NCBI RefSeq assembly: GCF_900101505.1 | Contig: NZ_FMZI01000010.1 | Span: forward strand, 159,562 to 223,561 | From: Antarctobacter albus | GTDB taxonomy: Bacteria; Pseudomonadota; Alphaproteobacteria; Rhodobacterales; Rhodobacteraceae | Direction: 5' to 3' | DNA: 64,000 bases | In this document: positions 8,938 to 17,426 of the stretch, one piece after another | How positions within the stretch are numbered: the stretch's first letter is position 1 | Layout: every line of letters begins with the position of its first letter | Notes under the pieces: generated by a model | Seen by the model: only the letters and a program-made list of their open reading frames with translations | Told to the model about the DNA's origin: nothing | The model's database searches: none | Translations under genes and position numbers: made by a program

Positions 8938-9858
8938 ATGATCAAGATCCAGCATATCGAGATGCTGCTGGCGGTCGAACGTGCGGGCAGCATTCGTGCC
9001 GCGTCCAAGATGCTGGGCAAGACCCAGCCCGCGGTGACGAAGGCGCTGCGCCAGGCCGAGGCGGAACTGGGCGCCGCGATCTTCAAGCGGGCGCCCAGCG
9101 GGGTGGTGGTGACCGAGGACGGCAAGCCGATCCTGCGCCGGGCGCGGGTGATCCAGTCGGAATTGCGCAAGATGCAGGAAGAGGTGGACCAGCGGCGGGG
9201 GCTGGGCACCGGGCGGCTGAACGTGACCGTCTCGCCGCTGGCGGCGACGCGGCTGATCAGCGGGACGTTGAAACGGTTTCAGCGGCGGTTTCCCAACGTG
9301 CATGTGCAGATCAGCGGCGGGCACGAACCGATCGCCTTCGGCCCGGTGCGCGACGGGCAGGTGGACATCGTGATCGGGCCAGAACCGCAGGCAGCGGACG
9401 TGGCGGGGCTGAGCACGAGTTTCCTGGTCGAGACGCCGATCTCGGTGATCACCGGGCGTAATTCGCGTTGGGTGGGGGAGACACGGCTGTCGGAACTGGC
9501 CAAGGGCGACTGGCTGATGATCGGAACGCGCGCGCGGCTGCCCTATCTGCGGCGCCATTTCACCAAGCTGGGGCTGGAGCCGCCGGACCCCAGGGTGACA
9601 TCGGATTCGATCTTCAGCGTGCTGTCCCTGATCGAGGAAAGCGACTACCTCTGCACCTATCCCGGCCGCATCCTGGAACAGACCGCCGCGCGCTGGCGCA
9701 TCGCGGCGCTGGAAGTGGACCCGCCGCTGATGTCTGCCCGGATCGCCATCATCACCTCGTCCGACCGTCCGCCGACGCCGGCGCTGCAATATTTCGTGGA
9801 CTGCGTGCAGCAGGTCTCCAGCAACCTTTTCGGCCCGGGGGATGCCGAAAAGTTATAG
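8938..9858 (+). CDS. LysR-family transcriptional regulator
   Basis: A 306-residue LysR regulator with N-terminal helix-turn-helix (IKIQHIEMLLAVERAGSI, AASKMLGKTQPAVTKALRQAE, FKRAPSGVVVTEDG) and an effector domain resembling the CbbR/GalR-binding type of LysR proteins. The start ATG at 8938 is preceded by GGTGGAGGGGG. It lies between the divergent SulP permease (122-bp shared upstream region) and, 96 bp downstream on the same strand, the sulfatase-TRAP operon. Either could be its target; a sulfated compound as inducer is an attractive but unproven inference. Confidence 0.93.
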   Translation: MIKIQHIEMLLAVERAGSIRAASKMLGKTQPAVTKALRQAEAELGAAIFKRAPSGVVVTEDGKPILRRARVIQSELRKMQEEVDQRRGLGTGRLNVTVSPLAATRLISGTLKRFQRRFPNVHVQISGGHEPIAFGPVRDGQVDIVIGPEPQAADVAGLSTSFLVETPISVITGRNSRWVGETRLSELAKGDWLMIGTRARLPYLRRHFTKLGLEPPDPRVTSDSIFSVLSLIEESDYLCTYPGRILEQTAARWRIAALEVDPPLMSARIAIITSSDRPPTPALQYFVDCVQQVSSNLFGPGDAEKL

Positions 9859-9954
9859 CCATCAACATTCAGTGTCTCCCTGACTTGCCGTGGCGGCTGT
9901 ACTCCGCTTCTGTCCGGGGTGTGCCTTTGTCCCCGGCAAGGGAGGAGGGGCACG

Positions 9955-11628
9955 ATGAATATCCTTTTCATCATGTATGACCAGTTGCGGTTCGATTACC
10001 TGAGCTGCGCCGGGCATCCACATCTGCATACGCCGAATTTCGACCGTGTCGCCGACCGCGGCGTGCGGTTCACCAATGCCTATGTGCAATCGCCGATCTG
10101 CGGCGCCTCCCGGATGAGTTTCTACACCGGGCGCTATGTCTCGTCCCACGGCGCACAGTGGAACGGCTTTCCCCTGCGGGTGGGCGAGGTGACGCTGGGC
10201 GATCACCTGCGGGCGCTGGGCATGGACTGCTGGCTGCTGGGCAAGACCCACATGAAGGCGGATGCCAAGGGCATGGAACGGCTGGGCCTTGCGCCCGACA
10301 GCCTGATCGGCGCACGGCAGGCCGATTGCGGGTTCGACGCCTGGGCGCGGGATGACGGTTTGTGGGGATCGGGGCCAGACGGGGACTATGACCAGAAACG
10401 TTCTCCCTACAACGAGTACCTGAAGACGCGGGGCTATGACGGGGGAAACCCCTGGGCCGATTACGCGAATGCAGGGGTCAGCGACGGGGAGATCGCCAGC
10501 GGCTGGATGTTCATGAACGCCGACAAGCCGGCCAACATCCGCGAAGAGGACAGCGAGACGCCCTGGCTGACCTCGGAAACCATCCGCTTTGTCGACCAGG
10601 CCAAGGCGCCGTGGTGCGCGCATGTGAGTTTCATCAAGCCGCACTGGCCCTACATCGTGCCCGCGCCCTATCACGACATGTACGGTCACAACCAGATTCA
10701 GCCGCCCCTGCGCCACCCGGTCGAGCTGGACGATCCGCACCCGGTCCTGGGCGCCTACCACGGCACCCGCGTGGCGCAGGCGTTCCAGCGCGACGAGGTG
10801 CGAGACAAGGTGATCCCGGCCTACATGGGGCTGATCAAGCAATGCGACGACCAGTTGGGCCGGCTGCTGGACCACCTCGAGGCGACGGGTCAGTTGGATG
10901 ACACGATGATCGTCCTGACCTCGGACCACGGCGATTACCTGGGCGATCACTGGCTGGGGGAAAAGGATTTCTTCCACGAGGCCTCGGTCAAGATCCCGAT
11001 GATCATCTGCGATCCGCGCACCAGCGCCGATGCGACGCGCGGGACGACCTGCGATGCGCTGGTCGAGGGCATCGACCTGGCCGCCACCTTTGTCGAGGCG
11101 GCGGGCGGCGCGGTGCCGGACCACATCATCGAGGGACGGTCGCTGATGCCCTGGCTGCGCGGCGAGGCGCCAAAGGACTGGCGCCAATTCGTCATCAGCG
11201 AGTATGATTATTCCGTTACGCCACGGGCCGAGGCCCTGGGCGTCCAGCCCCGCGATGCGCGCATGATGATGGTCTTTGACGGGCGCTGGAAGCTGATCCA
11301 CTTCGAGGGCGGTTTCCGCCCGATGCTGTTCGACCTGGAAACCGATCCGCACGAGTTCGCCGACCTGGGCGATGATCCCGCGTATCAGGCACAGGTCGAC
11401 CGGCTGTATGACTGCCTCGGGCAATGGGGGCGCCGCATGGCGCAGCGCGTGACCATGTCGGATGACGATGTGCGCGCGGCGCGCGGCCGGTCCATGCGGC
11501 GGGGCATCCTGCCCTTCCTGGCCGATGGCAGCGAGGTTCCGGAGGAGCTGACCGTGAAATACCGCGGTCCCGCCCGCCAGGTCCACGCAAAGACACCTAT
11601 GGCGAAGGAGGAGAGCCATGACGTCTGA
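9955..11628 (+). CDS. Sulfatase-family hydrolase (type I, formylglycine type)
   Basis: A 557-residue member of the alkaline phosphatase/sulfatase superfamily. The formylglycine motif is C49-G-A-S-R53, fitting the C-x-(P/A)-x-R core, here with Ala in place of the usual Pro. Metal ligands are visible in MNILFIMYDQLRFD at the N-terminus and TSDHGDYLGDHWLGEK in the middle. There is no signal peptide, so it acts in the cytoplasm. A GGAGGAGGGG Shine-Dalgarno supports the ATG. Its 3' end overlaps the TRAP permease start by 11 bp, which suggests that the imported solute is a sulfate or phosphonate ester that this enzyme hydrolyses. Phosphonate monoester hydrolase is an alternative. Confidence 0.88.
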   Translation: MNILFIMYDQLRFDYLSCAGHPHLHTPNFDRVADRGVRFTNAYVQSPICGASRMSFYTGRYVSSHGAQWNGFPLRVGEVTLGDHLRALGMDCWLLGKTHMKADAKGMERLGLAPDSLIGARQADCGFDAWARDDGLWGSGPDGDYDQKRSPYNEYLKTRGYDGGNPWADYANAGVSDGEIASGWMFMNADKPANIREEDSETPWLTSETIRFVDQAKAPWCAHVSFIKPHWPYIVPAPYHDMYGHNQIQPPLRHPVELDDPHPVLGAYHGTRVAQAFQRDEVRDKVIPAYMGLIKQCDDQLGRLLDHLEATGQLDDTMIVLTSDHGDYLGDHWLGEKDFFHEASVKIPMIICDPRTSADATRGTTCDALVEGIDLAATFVEAAGGAVPDHIIEGRSLMPWLRGEAPKDWRQFVISEYDYSVTPRAEALGVQPRDARMMMVFDGRWKLIHFEGGFRPMLFDLETDPHEFADLGDDPAYQAQVDRLYDCLGQWGRRMAQRVTMSDDDVRAARGRSMRRGILPFLADGSEVPEELTVKYRGPARQVHAKTPMAKEESHDV

Positions 11629-13732
11629 AGATACGGAAGCGCCCGCGCCCGATCGCGGCGGCGCCCTGTTCGACAAGCACCTGGCCGACGTGGTTGCGGT
11701 GGCCTTTGCCCTTGTGATCGTTCTCTACTCGGCCTCCGGTCCGATCAGCGAGTTTGTCCGCTGGTTCATCGAGACGACGACACCGGCCTTCGACGAGATG
11801 AGCCGCCGCGACCAGCGGGTGTTCCTGCGCGAACACTGGCTGGGGGCGGCCTATCGCAGCTTTGAACAGTCGTTCCTGCTGCCGACCGGGCTGATCATCG
11901 GTCTGCCCATCGTGATGAGCTTTGCCATCACCCTGCTGACGCTGCACCGCAAGCCGGGGCAGCGGGGGATCAACTGGGGGTTGACGGTGCTGGCGGTTGT
12001 CGCTTTCACCAGCTGGATCATCGCCATCTTCGCCTCGGACGCGGGTGCCTTGCCGGTGGCGCGGCCCATCGACTTCGTCATGTTCCCGCTGGCCACGGCG
12101 ATCACGCTTTACCTGACATGGCGGCTGTTCGGAGGGTTCATCGTCGCCTTCTGCCTGTTCTGGGTGATCTATTTCTTTGCCAAGGGCTGGCTGCCGGAAT
12201 GGACCGGCATCCTGGCCGGGTCGGAATCGACGATGGCGCAGAACCTGCGCCAGATGGTGCTGCAGTTCTGGGCCCAGACGGGCGGCATGTTCGGCCAGCC
12301 GATCCAGGTGGTGACGGGCAACGTGCTGATCTTCATCGTCTTTGGCGCCGTGCTCATGGCCTCGGGCGCGGGGGACCTGCTGATGAAGATCGCCAACCGG
12401 CTGACCGGGGGCATGATCGGCGGGGCAGCCCACGCCTCTGTCGCCTCTTCGGCGCTGTTCGGCACGCTGAGCGGTGCTGCGATTTCCAACGTGGTGTCCA
12501 CGGGGGTGATGACGATCCCGGTGATTCGCCGGGCCGGGTTCAAACCCGCCTTTGCCGGCGCGGTCGAGGCCGCCGCCTCGACCGGGGGGCAGATCATGCC
12601 GCCGGTCATGGGCGTCGTCGCCTTCTTCGTCGCCGGGCAGATTGGGCTGGAGTACCGCTATATCGTGGTCGCCGCGATCCTGCCGGCCGCCTTCTTCTAC
12701 CTGGGCACCTTCCTTGCCGTCTATTTCGAGGCCCGCAAGCGGGGTGTCGGCGCTCTGCCCCCCGAGGCGCGGCCGAAACTGACACGCGGAGAATGGGTGC
12801 AATGCCTGGTCTTCGTGCTGCCGCTGGGGACGCTGTCCTACTTCCTTTTCGCGCAGCCCTCGGTGCCCAAGGCCGGGTTTTACGGGCTGGTCGTTGCGGT
12901 GGTGGCTGCGGCGGTGCTGTTCCGCGAGTTCCGGTCCGCCAGCCGCATCTGGCATGCCTTTGTCGACGCGGGCCGCATGGCCGGGTCGATCGTGGTGATC
13001 GTGACCGCCATCGGGCTGATCGTCGGGCTGATCCAGACCTCGGGCTTTTCCGGGCGCCTGTCGCAGTTGCTGGCCGAAGCCGCAAGCGGGCCGTTGCCGC
13101 TGGTGCTGATCGTGGTGGCCTTTGGCGCCATCGTCCTGGGCATGGGGCTGCCGCCGGGGGCGACCTATTTCATCATCGTGATCGCGCTCAGTTCGGGGAT
13201 CGACACGGTGGGCATCGCGCCGCTGACGCTGCACCTCTTCGTGGTCTTCTTCGCCATGATGTCGACGGTGACGCCACCTGTGGCCCTGGCCGCCTTTGCC
13301 GCCGCGCCCATTGCCGGGGCCGACCCGATCAAGACGGGGTTCGAGGCGGCCAAGATCGCCCTGGCCGGTTTCCTGATCCCCTTCGTCTTCGTCTATCACC
13401 CCGCGGTCCTGTATAAACTGCAGGTGGTGTTCGAATGGTTCGGCGAGGATCGGGTCGACTCGCGCGCGATGATCGACATTGCCACGGTCGCCTGGTTCGA
13501 GTTCTTCTGGATCATTGCCGCCTTCACCCTTGCGATGTGGCTGATCGCCTCGGCGTTGGCGGGCTATGACCGGACACGGATCGCACCCGTGGAACGCCTG
13601 CTGCGCGTTGCCTTGGGCGGGGCGGTCCTGCTGCCGCAGATGATCCTTGCCGGTCCGGCGGCGGTGCTGGGGCTTGCGCTTCTCTTCATCAGTCCGCGCC
13701 TGGCCGGTCGGCCCGGCGCGGCCACCACATGA
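11618..13732 (+). CDS. TRAP transporter 4TM/12TM fused permease (TAXI type)
   Basis: A 704-residue inner-membrane protein that fuses the small (DctQ-like) and large (DctM-like) TRAP permease subunits, as in TAXI-type systems driven by an ion gradient. Many hydrophobic helices run from residue ~25 to the end. The DctM-like core has GTLSGAAISNVVSTGVMTIP, EAAASTGGQIMPPVMG and GMGLPPGATYFIIV, typical of the 4TM/12TM fusion family. It begins inside the sulfatase gene (AAGGAGGAG Shine-Dalgarno at 11605-11613) and is followed after 35 bp by its solute receptor. The substrate is unknown. Confidence 0.95.
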   Translation: MTSEDTEAPAPDRGGALFDKHLADVVAVAFALVIVLYSASGPISEFVRWFIETTTPAFDEMSRRDQRVFLREHWLGAAYRSFEQSFLLPTGLIIGLPIVMSFAITLLTLHRKPGQRGINWGLTVLAVVAFTSWIIAIFASDAGALPVARPIDFVMFPLATAITLYLTWRLFGGFIVAFCLFWVIYFFAKGWLPEWTGILAGSESTMAQNLRQMVLQFWAQTGGMFGQPIQVVTGNVLIFIVFGAVLMASGAGDLLMKIANRLTGGMIGGAAHASVASSALFGTLSGAAISNVVSTGVMTIPVIRRAGFKPAFAGAVEAAASTGGQIMPPVMGVVAFFVAGQIGLEYRYIVVAAILPAAFFYLGTFLAVYFEARKRGVGALPPEARPKLTRGEWVQCLVFVLPLGTLSYFLFAQPSVPKAGFYGLVVAVVAAAVLFREFRSASRIWHAFVDAGRMAGSIVVIVTAIGLIVGLIQTSGFSGRLSQLLAEAASGPLPLVLIVVAFGAIVLGMGLPPGATYFIIVIALSSGIDTVGIAPLTLHLFVVFFAMMSTVTPPVALAAFAAAPIAGADPIKTGFEAAKIALAGFLIPFVFVYHPAVLYKLQVVFEWFGEDRVDSRAMIDIATVAWFEFFWIIAAFTLAMWLIASALAGYDRTRIAPVERLLRVALGGAVLLPQMILAGPAAVLGLALLFISPRLAGRPGAATT

Positions 13733-13767
13733 CTTTCGACATTCGCACCGAACAGGGAGGAAATCCG

Positions 13768-14745
13768 ATGCGACACCTGACACTTGCAGCCGCTGCTGCC
13801 CTGACCGTCTCTGCCACCGCGGGCCTGGCGCAGGAGACACTGAAAATGGCCACGATCGAACCCAGCCTGGGCCAGGCGATCACGATGGCGACCTTTGCCA
13901 ACGTGGTGAACGGCAAACTGTCCGACATCCAGATCGAGGTCGCCGGGGGCGGGGCCGCCACCCTGCACCAGATCGAGACCGCGCGCGGCAACCTGGACAT
14001 GTACATGGTATCGCCGACGATCTACAACTTCATGTCGACCGGCAAGGCGATGTACGCCAACCAGCCCGACGCCGCCGAAGTGTCGGAAAACCTGGCGCTG
14101 CTGATGTGGTTCCCCTACGGCCAGTACCATTATGCCGTGCGCGGCGACAGCGACATCGAGTATCTCGACGACATCGAGGGCGCGACCGTCTTCCTTGGTC
14201 CCGCCGGGGGCGGCGCCTTCAACGCGGCCAAGGGCTGGATCGAGGCCACCACGGGGCTGGTCGCGGGCGAGGATTACGAGGCGATCACCGCCAACTGGGC
14301 GACCGGCTTTCAGTCCTTCCTGGACGGCAAGATCGACATGTATGTCAACGGCTGCATCGACCCCTGCCAGCAGTTCATCCAGTTCACCGAGACCGAGAGC
14401 CTGCGGTTCATCGGGCCGGAGGATCACACCGGCGAGGCCGTCGACAAGTTCCTGGGCAACTTCCGCTACCTGGCCGAGGTGCCCGCCGGAATCTACGGCA
14501 ACCAGGTCAACGACGGGCCGGTGATGTCGAATGACACCGCCGTGGGCATCGGGCTGCGCGCGGACCTGGACGAGGAAACCGTCTACCAGGTGACCAAGGC
14601 CTTTTGGGACAACGTGGACAGCATCACCTCTGACGCGCCCTGGGCCAAGGCGCTGAGCATCGAGTTTGCGGTGCAATCGCTGGCCGGGATGCCGCTGCAC
14701 CCGGGGGCAGAGCGGTACTACCGCGAGGTCGGCGCGCTGAAATGA
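13768..14745 (+). CDS. TAXI family TRAP transporter solute-binding protein
   Basis: A 325-residue periplasmic receptor of the TAXI family and the partner of the fused permease upstream. The signal peptide is residues 1-21 (MRHLTLAAAAALTVSATAGLA). Family traits are the early GGGAATLHQIETARGNLDMYMVSPTI-like region (in segments), the central FLGPAGGGAFNAAKGW and the late HPGAERYYREVGA. The Shine-Dalgarno AGGGAGG at 13754 supports the start. A strong terminator at 14753 closes the three-gene sulfatase-TRAP operon. Confidence 0.94.
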   Translation: MRHLTLAAAAALTVSATAGLAQETLKMATIEPSLGQAITMATFANVVNGKLSDIQIEVAGGGAATLHQIETARGNLDMYMVSPTIYNFMSTGKAMYANQPDAAEVSENLALLMWFPYGQYHYAVRGDSDIEYLDDIEGATVFLGPAGGGAFNAAKGWIEATTGLVAGEDYEAITANWATGFQSFLDGKIDMYVNGCIDPCQQFIQFTETESLRFIGPEDHTGEAVDKFLGNFRYLAEVPAGIYGNQVNDGPVMSNDTAVGIGLRADLDEETVYQVTKAFWDNVDSITSDAPWAKALSIEFAVQSLAGMPLHPGAERYYREVGALK

Positions 14746-14752
14746 GGATCGG

Positions 14753-14778
14753 GGCCGGGGCGCTGTGCCCCGGCCTTT
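14753..14778 (+). terminator. Terminator of the sulfatase-TRAP operon
   Basis: A perfect 9-bp stem GGCCGGGGC / GCCCCGGCC with a GCTGT loop is followed by TTTCGTT, 7 bp after the receptor stop codon. Confidence 0.8.
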
Positions 14779-14805
14779 CGTTCGCAAGCACTCTGGAGAC
14801 CGGCC

Positions 14806-15093
14806 ATGTTCATCCGCCGCACCACCTATCGCCTGACGCCCGGAACCGATCAGGCGGCGTTCGAGCGCGACATGCGCGACAGCATCCGCCCGCATGAGAT
14901 CGAGGGGCTGATCAGCACCGCGCATGTGCCCAACGACGATGGCAGCTGGACCGTCGTCGCGCTGTGGGAAACCAAGGTCGAGGCGATGGCCGCCGCGCCG
15001 CGCATCCGCGCCGAATGGGATCGCCGCGCCGGGCAGATGTCCGCGCCGCCGGTGGTCGAAACCGCCGGGGTCAGCTTCTGGGAAGGCGCCTGA
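14806..15093 (+). CDS. Small ABM-like (dimeric alpha/beta barrel) protein
   Basis: A 95-residue protein that looks like a single antibiotic-biosynthesis-monooxygenase-type or NIPSNAP-like barrel: MFIRRTTYRLTPGTDQAAFE (helix and first strand), SWTVVALWETKVEAMAAAP (central strand and helix). Such small barrels can be monooxygenases or binding proteins; no catalytic residue can be named. It has a GGAG Shine-Dalgarno (14794) and sits after the TRAP operon terminator, so it is likely transcribed separately. The substrate is unknown. Confidence 0.7.
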   Translation: MFIRRTTYRLTPGTDQAAFERDMRDSIRPHEIEGLISTAHVPNDDGSWTVVALWETKVEAMAAAPRIRAEWDRRAGQMSAPPVVETAGVSFWEGA

Positions 15094-15199
15094 ACGTCCC
15101 TTCGGACGACGGACACTTGCCTCTGGCCCGTGCTCCTGCATGACTGTGACCGTGCCGGCCCCATATGGGGGGCGGATACGTTTGCGGAGGAGCCTTGCC

Positions 15200-16414
15200 A
15201 TGAATTTCAGCATCTCGCCGGAGCTGGAGGACCTGAGACGCCGCGTCGCGCGGTTTGTCGAGGACAGGCTGCTGCCGCTGGAGGCGGACCGCGCCAATTA
15301 CGACGATCATGAGAACATCACCCTGGAGGTGCTGGACCGCGAACGCGCCGCCGCACGCGAGGCGGGCCTGTGGTGCCTGCAGATGCCGCGCGCGCTGGGG
15401 GGCGGCGGGCTGGGTAAGGCCGGGATGGCCGTTGTCTACGAGGAAATGAACCGCTCGATCTTTGGCCCGGTGATGTTCAATTCCGCTGCGCCGGACGATG
15501 GCAACATGATGGTGCTGGGCGCGCTGGGGACCGAGGCGCAGCGCGAGCGCTGGCTGATGCCGATCATGTCGGGCGCGGTGCGGTCGGCCTTTGCCATGAC
15601 GGAACCGCACCCCGGAGGCGGGTCCGATCCGGGCATGATGCAGACCCGGGCCGAAAAACGTGGCGACCGTTACATCGTGACCGGGCGCAAGTGGTTCATC
15701 ACCGGCGCGGCGGAGGCGGCGCATTTCATCCTGGTGGCGCGGACCTCCGACGATGCGCGGCGCGGGCACACGGCTTTCCTGTTCCACCGCGACGATCCCG
15801 GTTGGCGGATCGAACGTCGTATTCCGATCATGGGACCGGAAGAGCATGGAGGCCATTGCGAGCTGATCTTTGACGGGCTGGAAATCCCGGCCGAGAATGT
15901 GCTGCTGGAGGAAGGGCGCGGCATGAAGGTCACGCAGACGCGGCTTGGCCCCGCGCGGCTGACCCATTGCATGCGATGGCTGGGACTGGCCAAGCGTTGC
16001 ATGGAGATCGCGACGGATTACGCCGAGCAGCGCGAGGGGTTCGGCCAGCGGCTGATCGAACGCGAGAGCGTGGCGCAGATGCTGGGCGACATCGCCATGC
16101 GGATCGAGGTGGGCCGCCTGCTGGTGATGAAGGCGGCGCAAGAGATCGATCGGGGCGGGTTCGCGCGCAAGGAAATCTCGATGGCCAAGATCCAGGTGGC
16201 GAACGTGCTGCACGATGCCGCCGACGTGGCAATCCAGGTCAACGGGGCGCGGGGCTATTCCAAGGACACCGTGCTGGAATGGATCTATCGCTATGCCCGT
16301 CAGGCGCGGCTGGTCGATGGCGCGGACGAGGTGCACCGCATGGTCCTGAGCCGCGAGCTGCGCAGCGAGGGGCGCGACTTCTGGCGCTGGGACGTCGCTG
16401 CGGAGGCGGGATGA
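15200..16414 (+). CDS. Acyl-CoA dehydrogenase family protein (ACAD10/11-like)
   Basis: A 404-residue flavoprotein of the acyl-CoA dehydrogenase family. Visible segments are AFAMTEPHPGGGSDP (FAD/substrate loop), GRKWFITGA, the HGGHCELIFDGLEIP region, REGFGQRLIERESVAQMLGD and GARGYSKDTVLEWIYRYAR near the end. Its stop overlaps the start of an APH-fold kinase by ATGA. This pair matches the two halves of human ACAD10/ACAD11, in which the kinase phosphorylates a 4-hydroxyacyl-CoA and the dehydrogenase domain eliminates the phosphate. That role is inferred from the pairing. The GCGGAGGAG Shine-Dalgarno supports the start. Confidence 0.92.
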   Translation: MNFSISPELEDLRRRVARFVEDRLLPLEADRANYDDHENITLEVLDRERAAAREAGLWCLQMPRALGGGGLGKAGMAVVYEEMNRSIFGPVMFNSAAPDDGNMMVLGALGTEAQRERWLMPIMSGAVRSAFAMTEPHPGGGSDPGMMQTRAEKRGDRYIVTGRKWFITGAAEAAHFILVARTSDDARRGHTAFLFHRDDPGWRIERRIPIMGPEEHGGHCELIFDGLEIPAENVLLEEGRGMKVTQTRLGPARLTHCMRWLGLAKRCMEIATDYAEQREGFGQRLIERESVAQMLGDIAMRIEVGRLLVMKAAQEIDRGGFARKEISMAKIQVANVLHDAADVAIQVNGARGYSKDTVLEWIYRYARQARLVDGADEVHRMVLSRELRSEGRDFWRWDVAAEAG

Positions 16415-17418
16415 GCGAGGCGGATTTCGACCCCGCCCGCCTGCAGGCGGTGCTGGACGCGCACTTGGGGGCGGCACCGGTCACGGAGCTGGCGCGCATT
16501 TCGGGAGGGCAATCGAACCCGACCTATTTCGTCACCCACGGCGAGCGCCGCATGGTGCTGCGCAAGCAGCCCAACGGCGAGATCCTGAAAGGCGCCCATG
16601 CCATCGACCGGGAATACCGGGTCATGCAGGCGCTGGGTCCGGCCGGGGTGCCGGTGCCCAAGGCCGTGCTGTTCCACGACGATCCGGCGGCGCTGGGCAC
16701 GCCCTTTTACCTGATGGAGCGGCTGGAGGGCCGGGTGTTCGAGGACTGCAGCCTGCCGGGTATCGACCCCGAGGAGCGGCGGCAGATCTACCTTGGCATG
16801 GCGGATGCGCTGGCGACCTTGCATTCGGTCGATCCTGAAGGCATCGGGCTGGGCGATTACGGCAAGCCGGGGAATTATTTTGCCCGTCAGGTCGGGCGCT
16901 GGACGAAACAGCTGCATGGCTCCACCGGCGCGCCGATCCCGGAATTGCATCGCCTGTCGGACTGGTTGAACGCCAACCTGCCTGAGGATGACGGCCAGAG
17001 CCGGATCGCGCACGGCGATTTCCGGCTGGGCAACCTGATGTTCCATCCGACAGAGCCGCGCGTGATCGCGATCCTGGACTGGGAGTTGTCGACGCTGGGG
17101 CATCCGCTGGCCGACCTGGGGTATTGCTGCATGACCTGGCACACCACGCCGCAGGAATACGGCGGCATCCGGGGGCTGGACCTGGCGGCGCTGAACATCC
17201 CCACCAAGCAAGAGTTCGTGCGCCACTACGAGGGGCGGGCGCAGACCGGCCACCTGACGGATTTCCACGTCATCTTTTCATTGTTCCGTTTCGGCGTGAT
17301 CTTTGTCGGCATCGCCGACCGCGCCCGCGCGGGCACGGCGGCGGGCAGCAATGCCGATCAACTGGCGCCGCTGGCGCAGGCGCTGGGGCGGCGGGGGCTG
17401 GAGCTGTTGCCGGACTAG
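16411..17418 (+). CDS. APH-fold kinase paired with acyl-CoA dehydrogenase (ACAD10/11 kinase half)
   Basis: A 335-residue aminoglycoside-phosphotransferase-fold kinase. ATP-binding elements are ISGGQSNPTYFV and the Lys of MVLRKQPNG; the catalytic loop is HGDFRLGNLMFHP and the metal-binding Asp is in AILDWELSTLGHPLADLGY. This variant is characteristic of the N-terminal kinase half of ACAD10/11 rather than of antibiotic-resistance kinases. It is translationally coupled (ATGA) to the acyl-CoA dehydrogenase upstream. The inferred substrate is the hydroxyl of a 4-hydroxyacyl-CoA from lactones or levulinate-like acids. It is not expected to give aminoglycoside resistance. Confidence 0.9.
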   Translation: MSEADFDPARLQAVLDAHLGAAPVTELARISGGQSNPTYFVTHGERRMVLRKQPNGEILKGAHAIDREYRVMQALGPAGVPVPKAVLFHDDPAALGTPFYLMERLEGRVFEDCSLPGIDPEERRQIYLGMADALATLHSVDPEGIGLGDYGKPGNYFARQVGRWTKQLHGSTGAPIPELHRLSDWLNANLPEDDGQSRIAHGDFRLGNLMFHPTEPRVIAILDWELSTLGHPLADLGYCCMTWHTTPQEYGGIRGLDLAALNIPTKQEFVRHYEGRAQTGHLTDFHVIFSLFRFGVIFVGIADRARAGTAAGSNADQLAPLAQALGRRGLELLPD

Positions 17419-17426
17419 GCGGTCAG

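Noticed and set aside
9862..11676. A 604-codon minus-strand frame opposite the sulfatase
   Set aside because: No recognisable domain, and the plus-strand sulfatase has an intact start, Shine-Dalgarno and motifs.
11597..13840. A 747-codon minus-strand frame opposite the TRAP permease
   Set aside because: The translation is dominated by Arg, His, Gly, Gln and Asp, the usual look of an antisense shadow of a membrane protein gene.
16411..17418. APH-fold gene as an aminoglycoside resistance determinant
   Set aside because: Sequence motifs and ATGA coupling to an acyl-CoA dehydrogenase place it with ACAD10/11 kinases.
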